Shown: positions 1 to 7,369 of the stretch, one piece after another | Position numbering within the stretch: position 1 is the stretch's first letter | How the letters are laid out: every line of letters begins with the position of its first letter | Assembly (NCBI GenBank): GCA_910575585.1 | Contig: CAJTGF010000014.1 | Span: 1-64,000, forward strand | Source of the DNA: Clostridiaceae bacterium | Lineage (GTDB): Bacteria; Bacillota; Clostridia; Lachnospirales; Lachnospiraceae | Direction of reading: 5' to 3' | DNA: 64,000 bases | Translations under genes and position numbers: made by a program | Notes under the pieces: generated by a model | The model's database searches: none | What the model was told of the DNA's origin: nothing | What the model saw: the letters and a program-made list of their open reading frames with translations, nothing else

Positions 1-196
1 AAATAATCGAACTTATGTTTCGCATCAAGCATAGGTCTATTAAAGTTACCCTTTTTTCTGAAAAACATATCAAAATCTTTTCAAAAATCATCTTGACATA
101 TTACCAGATTGCTCCTTTCCGCCAGTACCGCATAAAATACTATGCTGTGGCTCTTTTGTATTTATTTTGATTAAGAAGTCTTTTATAGTTTATATC
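1..196. other. Unidentified DNA beyond the break in virD4
   Basis: Sequence left of the point where the VirD4 homology stops. It is more AT-rich than the ICE genes beside it. On the minus strand two short overlapping frames starting near 95 and 81 stay open to the window edge, but neither has a convincing ribosome binding site or a recognisable protein. This may be the edge of an element inserted into virD4 or one side of a deletion; the window ends too soon to tell. Confidence 0.35.
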
Positions 197-1216
197 TCCC
201 GCCGCCAGCTTGTATTTTTTGTACTGCCGCACCGCGAAACGGTTGGGTTTCTCGGATTCCAGCGCGTCAAACATCAGGTCAACGGGGTTTTTGTATTCCT
301 CATCGTCCTCCCGGACCTCCATCGCGTTAATAAACTCAATCAGGGTGGAGAAGTTCTGTTCCTCCACCGGGGCCTCATAGTGGATATATCCAATCAGGGC
401 GCAGTACAGCAGCGTTTCCGCTTTGACCCAAAAATCGTCACCGGCTTTCCCCTCGCCCTTGGTGTTGGCGATTAAGGTTGTCACCAGCTTCAAGATGTCC
501 TTTTCGCTGTGGATATAGGCGAAAGGATTGTATTTCATGGATTTTTTGAAGTTGATGGTATTCAGCACCTTGATCCGGTACGGTTCATAGATGGTTTTGC
601 CGTTCTTGTCCTTCATGGGCTTTCCGTCCTTATCCAGCCTGGGCGCGCCCCGTTGGAGCAGCTTTCCACATTCGACCAGGATTGTGCCTTTCGGATCAGT
701 AACCACATACGAGCTATGGAGCTGCATCAGGTTGGGCTTGAGCCAGAAGCGGGTCTTGCCGGAGCCGGAACCGCCGATTACCAGCACATTTTTGTTGCGG
801 GCGGTCTTGGGGTCCTTGGGGCGGCTGCTCATGGTAAGCCGTTCCGTCTGGGTGAGGATTACATTGTTCTGGAATACCGGATCGACATAAGGGGCGATGT
901 CCTGGGAATTTCCCCATCTCGCGGAACCGTACTCGATATTCGGGCGGTACTTCTTGGCGTTTTTGCCTTTCAGGTAAACAGCCAGCCGGAGCGCCGCGCC
1001 GCAGCACAGCCCGACCAGCAGGTCCAGCGGGTGAAAGCTGGGCCAGAAACTTCCAAGAGCCGCTGGAAGGACGGAGATCAAAGACAATACCTTTTCCGAA
1101 ACGTCCGCGCCCTGGGCCATCCGCCACGCCTCCCCGAAGTTGGTGGCGAACAGCCCCATCAGGATATAGGGCAGGTTCAGCAAAACGAGCTTCTTGATGT
1201 TCAGGGGCTTTTTCAT
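140..1216 (-). pseudogene. VirD4/TraG-type IV coupling protein of an ICE, C-terminally truncated
   Basis: Coupling ATPases of this family link the relaxosome to the conjugative type IV secretion channel at the membrane. Residues about 8-30 and 45-82 are hydrophobic membrane segments. The Walker A motif GGSGSGKT is at residues 148-155. Full-length relatives run to roughly 600 residues and carry a Walker B DEFAN motif; here recognisable family sequence ends at KLAAG (residue 340, near position 197), followed by 18 unrelated residues and a stop. The Walker B half is therefore missing and the product should be inactive. The start overlaps the end of the pcfB gene by 4 bp (ATGA), which indicates translational coupling. 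Sure of the family; the cause of truncation (insertion or deletion) is not visible. Confidence 0.85.
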
Positions 1217-1704
1217 CGTTCCAGCTCCTTTCGCTTTGTGCGGTCCACCACCGCGTTTTTCACCAGCTCTTTGAACTGGTTCAGCTTCGCCAGCACAGAC
1301 GGGCGGGACGCCTTGCGGACCTTCTTCTGGGTGTACTCGGTAAATGCCGAGGTCAGCGCGTCCGCGTCGCGGGCCTTGAAAAAGACCAGGTACTTGGGCG
1401 GGGAACAGCTGCGGTCCTTCTTTACCACGTAATCCACGCCGTACTTCCGGGCAACCCGCTCAAACGCCTTGATGGAGGGGTCTGTGATCTCAAGATTGGA
1501 CACGCCCTGGTTCTGCCCGATGAGCTGCTTCACCGTCTGCCTGCCCTGGGGCTTGACCTCCGCGCCCTTTTCCCGCTGTTTCTGCATCTTTTGCTCCTTC
1601 AGGTGCGCCAGATACTTCATAATCGCCGCTTTGAACAGCCTGCCGGTGAATTTGGTGCCGCTGACAATGAGCGTCAGGGTTTTGCTTTCCACTTCGTCCT
1701 GCAT
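1213..1704 (-). CDS. PcfB family (DUF3801) conjugation accessory protein
   Basis: A 163-residue protein of the PcfB/DUF3801 family, which is regularly found directly upstream of the VirD4-type coupling protein in Gram-positive conjugative elements and is thought to act in the relaxosome or at the coupling step. The N-terminal part contains the family-like TGRLFKAAIMKYL segment, the middle a Lys/Gln-rich linker, and the C-terminal part the YGVDYVVKKD...YLVFFKARDAD region. A GAGGAGG ribosome binding site lies 9 nt before the ATG. It overlaps virD4 by 4 bp. The molecular role is inferred from family and context. Confidence 0.8.
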   Translation of the reverse strand: MQDEVESKTLTLIVSGTKFTGRLFKAAIMKYLAHLKEQKMQKQREKGAEVKPQGRQTVKQLIGQNQGVSNLEITDPSIKAFERVARKYGVDYVVKKDRSCSPPKYLVFFKARDADALTSAFTEYTQKKVRKASRPSVLAKLNQFKELVKNAVVDRTKRKELER

Positions 1705-1746
1705 GGGTGTTTCGCCTCCTCTCTATGGATTTTCTTCATGGTTTCT

Positions 1747-2058
1747 CTATCGGAGCTGGTCTTGCCGGTCATAGTGCAGATGTCCGTTTCGGACCTTCGC
1801 ATGGCTCACAATCTTGATATGCCCCTGTTCCTGGCGTTCCAGGGACTTTTTATATCCCTCCTCGGTGAGAAAGGCGCGGCTGCGTTCCCCTTTCCAGCCA
1901 ACAGGGGAATCAGCGGTCAGGGTATCAAAAATAATCATGTGCCGGGTGTCCTCCGCGAACCGGTTTAAGTCCATGTAACTATGGCCGGAATACTCCCGCG
2001 CCCCGGCTTTAAGCCGCATTTCCTCCATCAGCTGGCCGATGGTCTTTTGCTCAGGCAT
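1747..2058 (-). CDS. ICE-encoded small protein, unknown function
   Basis: A 103-residue soluble protein of unknown function. Its C-terminal half has the pattern FLTEEGYKKSLERQ...IKIVSHAKVRNGHL, which closely resembles the C-terminal half of the 91-residue protein encoded at 3646-3921 (FLDEDGYQAVLASQ...IKIKRYARVIEGHI), so the two look like distant paralogues. An AAAGGGGG ribosome binding site precedes the ATG. The start overlaps the end of the upstream DUF4406-like gene by 8 bp, consistent with one ICE operon. No catalytic motif was seen. Confidence 0.65.
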   Translation of the reverse strand: MPEQKTIGQLMEEMRLKAGAREYSGHSYMDLNRFAEDTRHMIIFDTLTADSPVGWKGERSRAFLTEEGYKKSLERQEQGHIKIVSHAKVRNGHLHYDRQDQLR

Positions 2059-2413
2059 GGTGTGCGCCCCCTTTCTCCCGGCCCTGGCCTTTCACCGTCA
2101 GAATCCCGTCCAGCGTGGTGGCGGTGATCCGCAGGCGTTCCGCGGTGGCAATATCGTTTTTGACCGTTTCATCGGTCGAGTGTTCGCAGACCACCAGCAC
2201 ATGGGAGCGGCGCAGGTAATCTCTGGCGATGTCGATTCCGTCCTTGTGTTCCTGGGGGATTTCATCCTTCAAAAACAGCGGCAGGAACAAAACAGGGCAG
2301 ACCGGGGAATATCCGGCGTCATACACCTGGCGGCAGTAGCTGGCGGCGCTTGCCGCGTTTTCATGGGGGTTCTTGCTCCAGGGAGCGGTGATATACGCAA
2401 GCGGTCGTTTCAT
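2051..2413 (-). CDS. DUF4406/nucleoside 2-deoxyribosyltransferase-like ICE protein
   Basis: A 120-residue protein starting MKRPLAYITAPW, with a Rossmann-like layout: an N-terminal beta strand plus 'TAPWSKNP' loop, 'AGYSPVCPVLFLPLFL', and 'RSHVLVVCEH'. This matches the DUF4406/DUF7768 group, distantly related to nucleoside 2-deoxyribosyltransferases and common as cargo of Firmicutes ICEs and phages. An upstream in-frame start would add 18 residues, but GAAAGGA sits correctly before the ATG chosen here. Substrate unknown; function not assigned. Confidence 0.7.
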   Translation of the reverse strand: MKRPLAYITAPWSKNPHENAASAASYCRQVYDAGYSPVCPVLFLPLFLKDEIPQEHKDGIDIARDYLRRSHVLVVCEHSTDETVKNDIATAERLRITATTLDGILTVKGQGREKGGAHHA

Positions 2414-2463
2414 AACAGATTCCTTTCTCCCGGCAGTTCCGGGCAGACAAAAACGGCCAGCCT

Positions 2464-3363
2464 TCAAAAGCCGCCGTACATATCGTGATTGACCTGTGAG
2501 GTGTAATGGTTGCTCATGGTGGTGGGCGCGTTGAACAGCACCGTCAAAAGGTATTGTTTCATGTTCCGTACCTCGGTGGTGTTCTTTTGCAGGCAGTCCA
2601 TGACAAACTCGATGTGGGAGCTGTCCAGCTTCAGGAAGCGGGAGCGCACTACCTCATGGGGGAAGTCCGCCCCGGCAATCCGGGTGGTCTTACGCTTCGC
2701 GCAGACCGTTTCCACCAGCAGCTCCACAATCTCGTCCAAATCCTCCCGGTAGGTCCCAAACCGCTGTTTGAGGCAGTCATACTCGATATTCTCCAAAATC
2801 AGCTCCCGATAACTTTCCATCTCTGTCAGTGACATCGTTTCCCTTCGCTTCGGTTCCGGTGGCTTTGCCGCCGTTCCCCGGAAGGGAAGGGAATCGGTAA
2901 TTGATCCGTCAGTAATTGATTTTTGGGTATTTGATTTCTCTATATTTATTTGCGTTGGATTTTCCGTTGACGGTTTTCCCGTTGACGGTTTATCCGTTGT
3001 CGGAAAACCCGACAACGGTTTTTCCAACAACGGTTTTGGAGGCAACGGTTGGTCGGGCGGTTCCTCTGTTACCGGACGCTCATAAATCACATACTCGTTG
3101 GCGCTGAACTTGCCGCCCGCGTCGGTGGTCTGGCGGCGCTTGATGTACCCCGCCTTTTCCAGCTCATTGACTGCGGAGCGGATGGCGTCCTTGCTTTCCC
3201 GGTTGATAACAGCCAGGCCGGAAAGGGTGTAGTCCCAATCCTCCGGCAGTGAGAGCATCTGGGACAGCAGGCCCTTTGCTTTCAGGCTCAGGCTCTTGTC
3301 CCGCAGATGATAGTTGCTCATGACGGTGTATCCCTGTGTGCGTTCTACGCGAAAAACGGCCAT
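2464..3363 (-). CDS. DUF6017 replication-initiator-like DNA-binding protein
   Basis: A 299-residue protein. Residues about 10-95 form a winged-helix region (SLKAKGLLSQMLSLPEDW...AVNELEKAGYIKRRQ) typical of plasmid/ICE replication initiators. A Pro/Thr/Lys-rich linker (about 100-175) follows, encoded by short near-repeats of the type GACGGTTTTCCCGTT at 2953-3052. The C-terminal region (about 195-299) resembles DUF6017. A GAAAGGAG site lies just before the ATG at 3363; a longer frame upstream is not needed and would run through the neighbouring gene. Its position near parAB supports a role in replication or maintenance of the excised ICE. Family assignment is good, role inferred. Confidence 0.75.
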   Translation of the reverse strand: MAVFRVERTQGYTVMSNYHLRDKSLSLKAKGLLSQMLSLPEDWDYTLSGLAVINRESKDAIRSAVNELEKAGYIKRRQTTDAGGKFSANEYVIYERPVTEEPPDQPLPPKPLLEKPLSGFPTTDKPSTGKPSTENPTQINIEKSNTQKSITDGSITDSLPFRGTAAKPPEPKRRETMSLTEMESYRELILENIEYDCLKQRFGTYREDLDEIVELLVETVCAKRKTTRIAGADFPHEVVRSRFLKLDSSHIEFVMDCLQKNTTEVRNMKQYLLTVLFNAPTTMSNHYTSQVNHDMYGGF

Positions 3364-3430
3364 TTTCTGCACTCCTTTCGTTTCCCAGGGCATGAAAAAA
3401 GCCACAATCCCGTAAAAAGAATTGCGGCGT

Positions 3431-3616
3431 TCATTTGCTGGCTGACTTCTGCCTGTACCGGTGAAAAAACGGCGGCATGGGCGGTTTGTCAAACAGGCTC
3501 TCTAACTGCGGAAACGTCAGGGTTTGAAAAATCCGGTCAATCTCAATGGTTTCCATGTTGCGCTGGGAGCGGCAGTCCTCCCGGATGGCTTCTCTGATTT
3601 CCTTAACGGTACACAT
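3431..3616 (-). CDS. Small ICE protein, unknown function
   Basis: A 61-residue protein (MCTVKEIREAIRED...) with an amphipathic, charged N-terminal half. Two ATGs lie close together; the second is preferred because GAGGAAGG is 7 nt upstream of it but only 1 nt from the first. It sits between the initiator gene and the parB neighbour on the same strand and is compact with them. Small proteins of this look are common in Lachnospiraceae ICEs, but I do not recognise a named family. Confidence 0.6.
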   Translation of the reverse strand: MCTVKEIREAIREDCRSQRNMETIEIDRIFQTLTFPQLESLFDKPPMPPFFHRYRQKSASK

Positions 3617-3645
3617 ATTCATTCCTTCCTCTCAATTTGTCGTGT

Positions 3646-3921
3646 TTACGGGTGGCGTTTCTTTTTGGGCTTGAAGTCCAGGATATGCCCCTCAATGACG
3701 CGGGCATACCGTTTGATTTTGATGTCCCGGCGTTTCTGGCTGGCGAGAACGGCCTGGTAGCCGTCCTCGTCCAGAAACAGGCGCGTTTCATCGCCGGGTG
3801 CGCCGTAGGCGGTGCGGGGCCGCAGGACGGAAAACTCCACCATCCAGCAGGTCTTATCCTGAAACCGTTCCACAGCCAGTATGTTGTGGCCCTTTAACTC
3901 CCTGGCAACGTGATCTCTCAT
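3646..3921 (-). CDS. ICE-encoded small protein, paralogue of the 103-residue protein at 1747
   Basis: A 91-residue protein starting MRDHVARELKGH with GAAAGGAGC before the ATG. Its C-terminal half resembles the protein at 1747-2058 (FLDEDGYQAVLASQ, IKIKRYARVIEGHI), ending in a basic KPKKKRHP tail. Because parB is frameshifted upstream, a single open frame runs from the parB start through this gene and suggests a 407-residue fusion. The independent ATG with its own ribosome binding site argues that this is a separate protein. Function unknown. Confidence 0.65.
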   Translation of the reverse strand: MRDHVARELKGHNILAVERFQDKTCWMVEFSVLRPRTAYGAPGDETRLFLDEDGYQAVLASQKRRDIKIKRYARVIEGHILDFKPKKKRHP

Positions 3922-3932
3922 AGGCGCTCCTT

Positions 3933-4869
3933 TCAGCGTTCCTGATCTCTCTGACGCTTTTTCTGCCACTGTTCCAGCAGTTTGATGATGGTTTCCTGCA
4001 TCCGGGCAGGGGTGTAGCTTTTGGGAAAATACTTCCGCAGGGTGTCGGAGGTAAACGTCACCTTGTCCAGATCGGTTTTCTTTTCCTCGCCCATAATCGC
4101 CCGCATTACATCTATGGACAGATGCCCCTCCTGACTGAATTTTTTGAGCCGCTGGGCTTGGGAAAGGGAGGGGGGTGGCCTGTTCGCTGTCCATCGCGTC
4201 CAAAAGCTGGGTCTGTTCTTCTTTTTTGAGAAAGGACAGCTCATAGGCCGGGTTCAGGGCAATTTTCTTTTCGTCCACCATGTTCAGCAGTTCGGGGATT
4301 AACTCGGTCAGGCGGATGTAGCGGAAAATCTGGTTTTTACTCTGGCCGACCTGTTCTGCCAGAACCTCGCTGGACTTCTTCCCAAAATCGTTCCCAACTT
4401 GGGAACAATTTTCTTTGGAGGGCCGACCTGCTTGCCGTTTCATAGCTTCTAATTTCATCTTGTAGGCAAAAGCCCTTTCGCTGGGGAGCAGGCTTTCCCT
4501 TTGCAAGTTGCTGTCAACCATGATAATCGTGGCGGCGTCATCGTCCAAATCCCGGACAATCACCGGCATGGTTTCTTTCTCTGCCAGTTCACTGGCCCGA
4601 TGCCGCCTGTGTCCGGCTACCAGCTCATAGCCGCCGCTGGGGTCAGGACGGGCGATAGCAGGAACAAGAACGCCGTACTGCCGGATGCTGTCCGCTGTTT
4701 CCATCATGGCATCATCATCTTTGACCTTGAAGGGGTGTCCCTTGAACGGGTGCAGCTCGCTCAAAGAGATTTCTATCACCTTTTCCCGCCCCGCGTCGGC
4801 GCGGCTTTCCTCGGTGGTAAACAGATCATCGACCGATGCCAGCTCTACTTTTTTCGCGCTGCTTTTCAA
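3933..4869 (-). pseudogene. ParB/Spo0J-type partition protein, frameshifted
   Basis: The N-terminal part shows a ParB/Srx nuclease-like fold with LSELHPFKGHPFKV, then GYELVAGHRRHRASELA (box II type) and a helix-turn-helix stretch VLAEQVGQSKNQIFRYIRLTELI. After residue about 230 (SEQATP) the family-like sequence continues in another frame (SLSQAQRLKKFSQEGHL... to the stop at 3933). The switch is at a run of six G at 4170-4175; five would restore a 311-residue protein. The length (937 bp, one more than a multiple of three) fits a one-base insertion. The shift could be a true mutation, phase variation or a sequencing error. It overlaps parA by 44 bp. Confidence 0.8.
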
Positions 4870-5656
4870 GTTTCAACACCTCCTTGGTCAGATTTGCGTA
4901 GCCCTCCGCTACTTTGCCGCCTGGGTCATGGGCGAAAATGCTCTTGCCCTCCGCGCTGGTTTCCTTTGCCCGGACAGAATGGGGAATCTCTGTGCCGAAT
5001 ACCTTGATTTTGCTGCCGTAGGTTTCCCGCAGCAGGGCGGCAATCTCTTTGGCAAAGTTGGTGCGGTTGTCCACCATCGTCAGCAGAATACCGTCTATTT
5101 GCAGTTTCGGGTTGATCTGCCGCTTGACCTTGTTCACCGTAGAGAGCAGCTGTTCCAGCCCTTTGGCGGGCAGGTACTCCGCCTGGACGGGAATTATAAT
5201 CCTGTTGGCAGCGGCCAGGGCGTTGACGGTGAGCATACCCAGGGAGGGCTGGCAGTCTATGAGGATATGGGAATACTGCCCCTTTACACTGTCCAGATAT
5301 TGCCGCAGAATCGTTTCCCGGCTCATAGCGTTTACCAGCGACACCTCCATACCGGACAGCTGAATATCCGCTGGCATTAGGTCCACGCCCTCCGGGTGGC
5401 GCAGAATCCCCTCGCCGGGGCGAACCGGCTGATCGGTCAGGATACGGCCCATCGCGTCGGAGAGGGTAAAAGGCAGCTTATCCGGCTGGGGATTGCCCAG
5501 GCTGATGGTCAGGCTCCCTTGCGGGTCCCCGTCAATGAGAAGCACTTTCTTTCCCGCCTGTGCCAGCCCAATCCCTAAGTTGGCACAGGTTGTGGTCTTG
5601 CCCACACCTCCCTTTTGGTTGGCGATGGCGATGATTTGCGTGTTCAAGATAATCAC
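4826..5656 (-). CDS. parA: ParA/Soj chromosome-partition-type ATPase
   Basis: A 276-residue deviant-Walker ATPase with ANQKGGVGKTTTCANLG near the N-terminus (KGGVGKTT motif), the Walker A' DGDPQGS, and ILIDCQPSLGMLTVNAL (Walker B). ParA proteins use ATP-dependent DNA binding to segregate plasmids, and in ICEs they aid maintenance. A GAGGTG site precedes the ATG. It is the first gene of the visible leftward ICE operon, overlapping parB. The DNA in front of it carries repeats that could be the centromere-like site. The family is certain; the symbol is generic for the ICE paralogue, not the chromosomal soj. Confidence 0.88.
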   Translation of the reverse strand: MIILNTQIIAIANQKGGVGKTTTCANLGIGLAQAGKKVLLIDGDPQGSLTISLGNPQPDKLPFTLSDAMGRILTDQPVRPGEGILRHPEGVDLMPADIQLSGMEVSLVNAMSRETILRQYLDSVKGQYSHILIDCQPSLGMLTVNALAAANRIIIPVQAEYLPAKGLEQLLSTVNKVKRQINPKLQIDGILLTMVDNRTNFAKEIAALLRETYGSKIKVFGTEIPHSVRAKETSAEGKSIFAHDPGGKVAEGYANLTKEVLKLEKQREKSRAGIGR

Positions 5657-5693
5657 CTCGTTTCTAATTCGTTGTGGTTGCTTCTGGAAATAG

Positions 5694-5735
5694 AAAAAGC
5701 CGCCACTTCATAAATTGAAAAGTGACGGCTTTTTC
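5694..5735. terminator. Hairpin with A and T runs upstream of parA
   Basis: AAAAAGCCG and CGGCTTTTT flank an imperfect stem (CACTT with AAGTG) with a short loop. It has the form of a bidirectional rho-independent terminator. On the plus strand it ends in a T run; on the minus strand it lies in the parA leader, so it may act as an attenuator for the par operon. Confidence 0.6.
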
Positions 5736-6060
5736 TGATCCCGGAATACAGTTCCCCGGAAACGCAAAAAGCACCCAGCAAAAAATACTGAGTGCCTGCA
5801 TTAAAATCATATTCAATTATTCAAATTCGGTCAAACTACGCCAAACTGTTCTCGTATAAATTGAGGGGTGAGAGGGAGTAAAAATCGCCTCTGAAATACC
5901 CCGAAATCAGGGCTGTGGTTGTCCTATTTTTTAACCACTAAGCCCGTTTTTTGCCCTCATTTTTGCCGGTTGTCCTATATTTAACCACTAAAAATTGGAT
6001 GAAAATGGCTCTCGTTGTGTCAAATCAGGTCAAACTATATCAGCTTGTTTGGGTATAAGA
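5736..6060. repeat. Non-coding ICE end with two nested pairs of direct repeats
   Basis: No gene is supported here. Two copies of GGTTGTCCTAT(t)TTTAACCACTAA lie at 5918-5942 and 5969-5992; each is also a small imperfect palindrome (TGGTT...AACCA). Outside them a diverged direct repeat of about 40 bp occurs at 5821-5860 and 6020-6059, sharing GGTCAAACTA and GTATAA at matching offsets. Such a layout beside parA and the ICE/chromosome border could be a ParB-binding centromere, an origin or recombinase arm sites. The repeats are visible; the role is inferred. Confidence 0.6.
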
Positions 6061-6095
6061 AAACCCCGGAAAACCTTGATTTTCCGGGGTTTTTG
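6058..6095 (-). terminator. Terminator of the rplM-rpsI operon
   Basis: An 11-bp stem ACCCCGGAAAA / TTTTCCGGGGT with a 6-nt loop lies about 30 bp past the rpsI stop. On the minus strand the sequence continues TTTTCTTATA, a usable U-rich tract. The stem also has a T run on the plus strand, so it may stop transcription coming from either side. Confidence 0.75.
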
Positions 6096-6124
6096 AGCAA
6101 TTTTGATACGGTTTGAACAGCTGA

Positions 6125-6520
6125 TTAACGCTTGCTGAACTGCGGAGCGCGACGAGCCGCTTTGAGGCCGTACTTCTTTCTCTCTTTCATTCTCGGATCC
6201 CTAGTCAAAAAGCCAGCTTTCTTCAAGATCGGACGATAATCCCCATCCGCCTGAAGCAGTGCCCGTGAGATCCCGTGACGGATAGCGCCTGCCTGTCCGG
6301 TAAAGCCGCCGCCGTGAACATTGACCAGAACGTCAAATTTATCTACATTATCCGTAGCCACAAGAGGCTGACGAACTACTACCTTTAAAGTTTCAAGGCC
6401 AAGATACTCATCAATATCTCTTTTGTTAATGGTGATCTTGCCAGTACCCGGTACCAGATACACTCTGGCGATGGATTTTTTTCTTCTGCCTGTTCCATAA
6501 TACTTTGTCGTGTTAGCCAT
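6125..6520 (-). CDS. rpsI: Ribosomal protein S9
   Basis: A 131-residue small-subunit protein whose basic C-terminal tail (ending SKR) reaches the P-site tRNA. Recognisable features are [18 protein letters not shown] at the N-terminus, [19 protein letters not shown] in the middle and [12 protein letters not shown] near the end. The frame is open 7 codons further up, but a GAAGGAGG site is properly spaced for the ATG used here. It is 27 bp behind rplM. The 3' end of rpsI is a known integration site for ICEs in Firmicutes, and an ICE starts right after it here. Confidence 0.97.
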   Translation of the reverse strand: MANTTKYYGTGRRKKSIARVYLVPGTGKITINKRDIDEYLGLETLKVVVRQPLVATDNVDKFDVLVNVHGGGFTGQAGAIRHGISRALLQADGDYRPILKKAGFLTRDPRMKERKKYGLKAARRAPQFSKR

Positions 6521-6547
6521 GATATTTTCCTCCTTCCGCACCTTTGA

Positions 6548-6982
6548 TTAAAACTTAAACTCTAAAACTTCCGGTTTCTGAGCCGCATGCTCATGTTCCG
6601 GGCCAGCGTAAACGTGGAGCTTCTTGAGCATGTCTTTTCCCAAAGCTCCTTTCGGAAGCATACCCTTTACCGCTAACTTAACAACCTTCTCCGGCTTCTT
6701 TGCCATCATCTCACGAAGAGTAGTCTCTTTCATGCCGCCAACATACTCGGAGTGATGGTAATAGATCTTCTGGTCCAGCTTCTTGCCGGTAACTTTCACC
6801 TTATCCGCATTAACGATGATCACATAGTCGCCGCAATCCATATGAGGAGTAAAGATGGGCTTATTCTTTCCTCTTAAAACCTTTGCCACTTCTGAAGCCA
6901 AACGTCCTAATGTATATCCCGCAGCATCTACTACGTACCATTTTCTCTCAATCGTCGCCGGACTAGCCATAAAACTCTTCAT
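6548..6982 (-). CDS. rplM: Ribosomal protein L13
   Basis: A 144-residue large-subunit assembly protein. The N-terminus [20 protein letters not shown] and the conserved [23 protein letters not shown] and [13 protein letters not shown] segments are those of bacterial L13. AGGAGGT lies 8 nt before the ATG. It is the first gene of the rplM-rpsI operon, with a leader and a near-consensus promoter upstream. Confidence 0.97.
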   Translation of the reverse strand: MKSFMASPATIERKWYVVDAAGYTLGRLASEVAKVLRGKNKPIFTPHMDCGDYVIIVNADKVKVTGKKLDQKIYYHHSEYVGGMKETTLREMMAKKPEKVVKLAVKGMLPKGALGKDMLKKLHVYAGPEHEHAAQKPEVLEFKF

Positions 6983-7137
6983 TGGTCAACCTCCTGTTAT
7001 ATTCCATAATCTGTCCCCGGCCCTAAGGCCGGAAATCCTCCCACTCATCTGTGGGCTTCCTTGATCATAACTAAAACATATATCGTAAAATGCCGTCTCC
7101 GGGGCTTTGGTACGGACATTTTCACCTAACGTCACAG
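6983..7137 (-). promoter_or_regulatory. L13-type ribosomal protein leader (5' UTR)
   Basis: A structured leader of about 155 nt between the promoter and rplM. On the minus strand it contains GCCCACAGATGAGTGGG and CCGGCCTTAGGGCCGG stem-loops just before the ribosome binding site. In Firmicutes an L13 leader RNA regulates rplM-rpsI by feedback; position and hairpins fit this, but I have not matched the covariance model. Confidence 0.6.
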
Positions 7138-7143
7138 TTATAC

Positions 7144-7172
7144 ATTATATAACACCTGCCCAGGCGTGTCAA
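7144..7172 (-). promoter_or_regulatory. SigA promoter of rplM-rpsI
   Basis: On the minus strand TTGACA, a 17-bp spacer and TATAAT, a full consensus match. It is about 160 bp upstream of the rplM start. Confidence 0.85.
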
Positions 7173-7248
7173 CAATTTTTTCCCTGTATTTCCCGCTATT
7201 TTTCCAAATTTTAAGCCCCGATCCCATTAAAAGCCGCCGGGCAGGCAA

Positions 7249-7307
7249 AATACTGCCCTGGGGAGACAACCGCAAAAGCGGCACCCTCATTTCCCCAAGG
7301 CAGTATT
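7249..7307 (-). terminator. Long inverted repeat after the LNB importer operon
   Basis: Arms AATACTGCCCTGGGGA and TCCCCAAGGCAGTATT pair in 15 of 16 positions and enclose an inner CCGCaaaaGCGG hairpin. It lies 63 bp past the permease stop, and TTTT follows the stem on the minus strand. It probably ends the importer transcript before the rplM promoter; the nested form is unusual for a simple terminator. Confidence 0.55.
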
Positions 7308-7369
7308 GATAAGATAAACTCACTTTCCGCGGCCTGCCGCAGACATCTCTGCCGAATCCATGGCCGCCA

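Noticed and set aside
1-95. Partial genes running off the left edge
   Set aside because: Two overlapping frames are open only because the sequence is short; no ribosome binding site or protein similarity supports either.
509-1432. Plus-strand frame of 307 residues over virD4
   Set aside because: Antisense to recognisable VirD4 and PcfB sequence without start signals.
2953-3052. CRISPR or satellite repeat
   Set aside because: The short repeats are in frame inside a coding linker and vary as coding sequence does.
3646-4869. Single 407-residue ParB fusion protein
   Set aside because: The long frame results from one extra base in a G run; the true ParB C-terminus is in another frame and the downstream protein has its own start and ribosome binding site.
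5918-5992. Short CRISPR array
   Set aside because: Only two repeats with one spacer, diverged, and no cas genes nearby.
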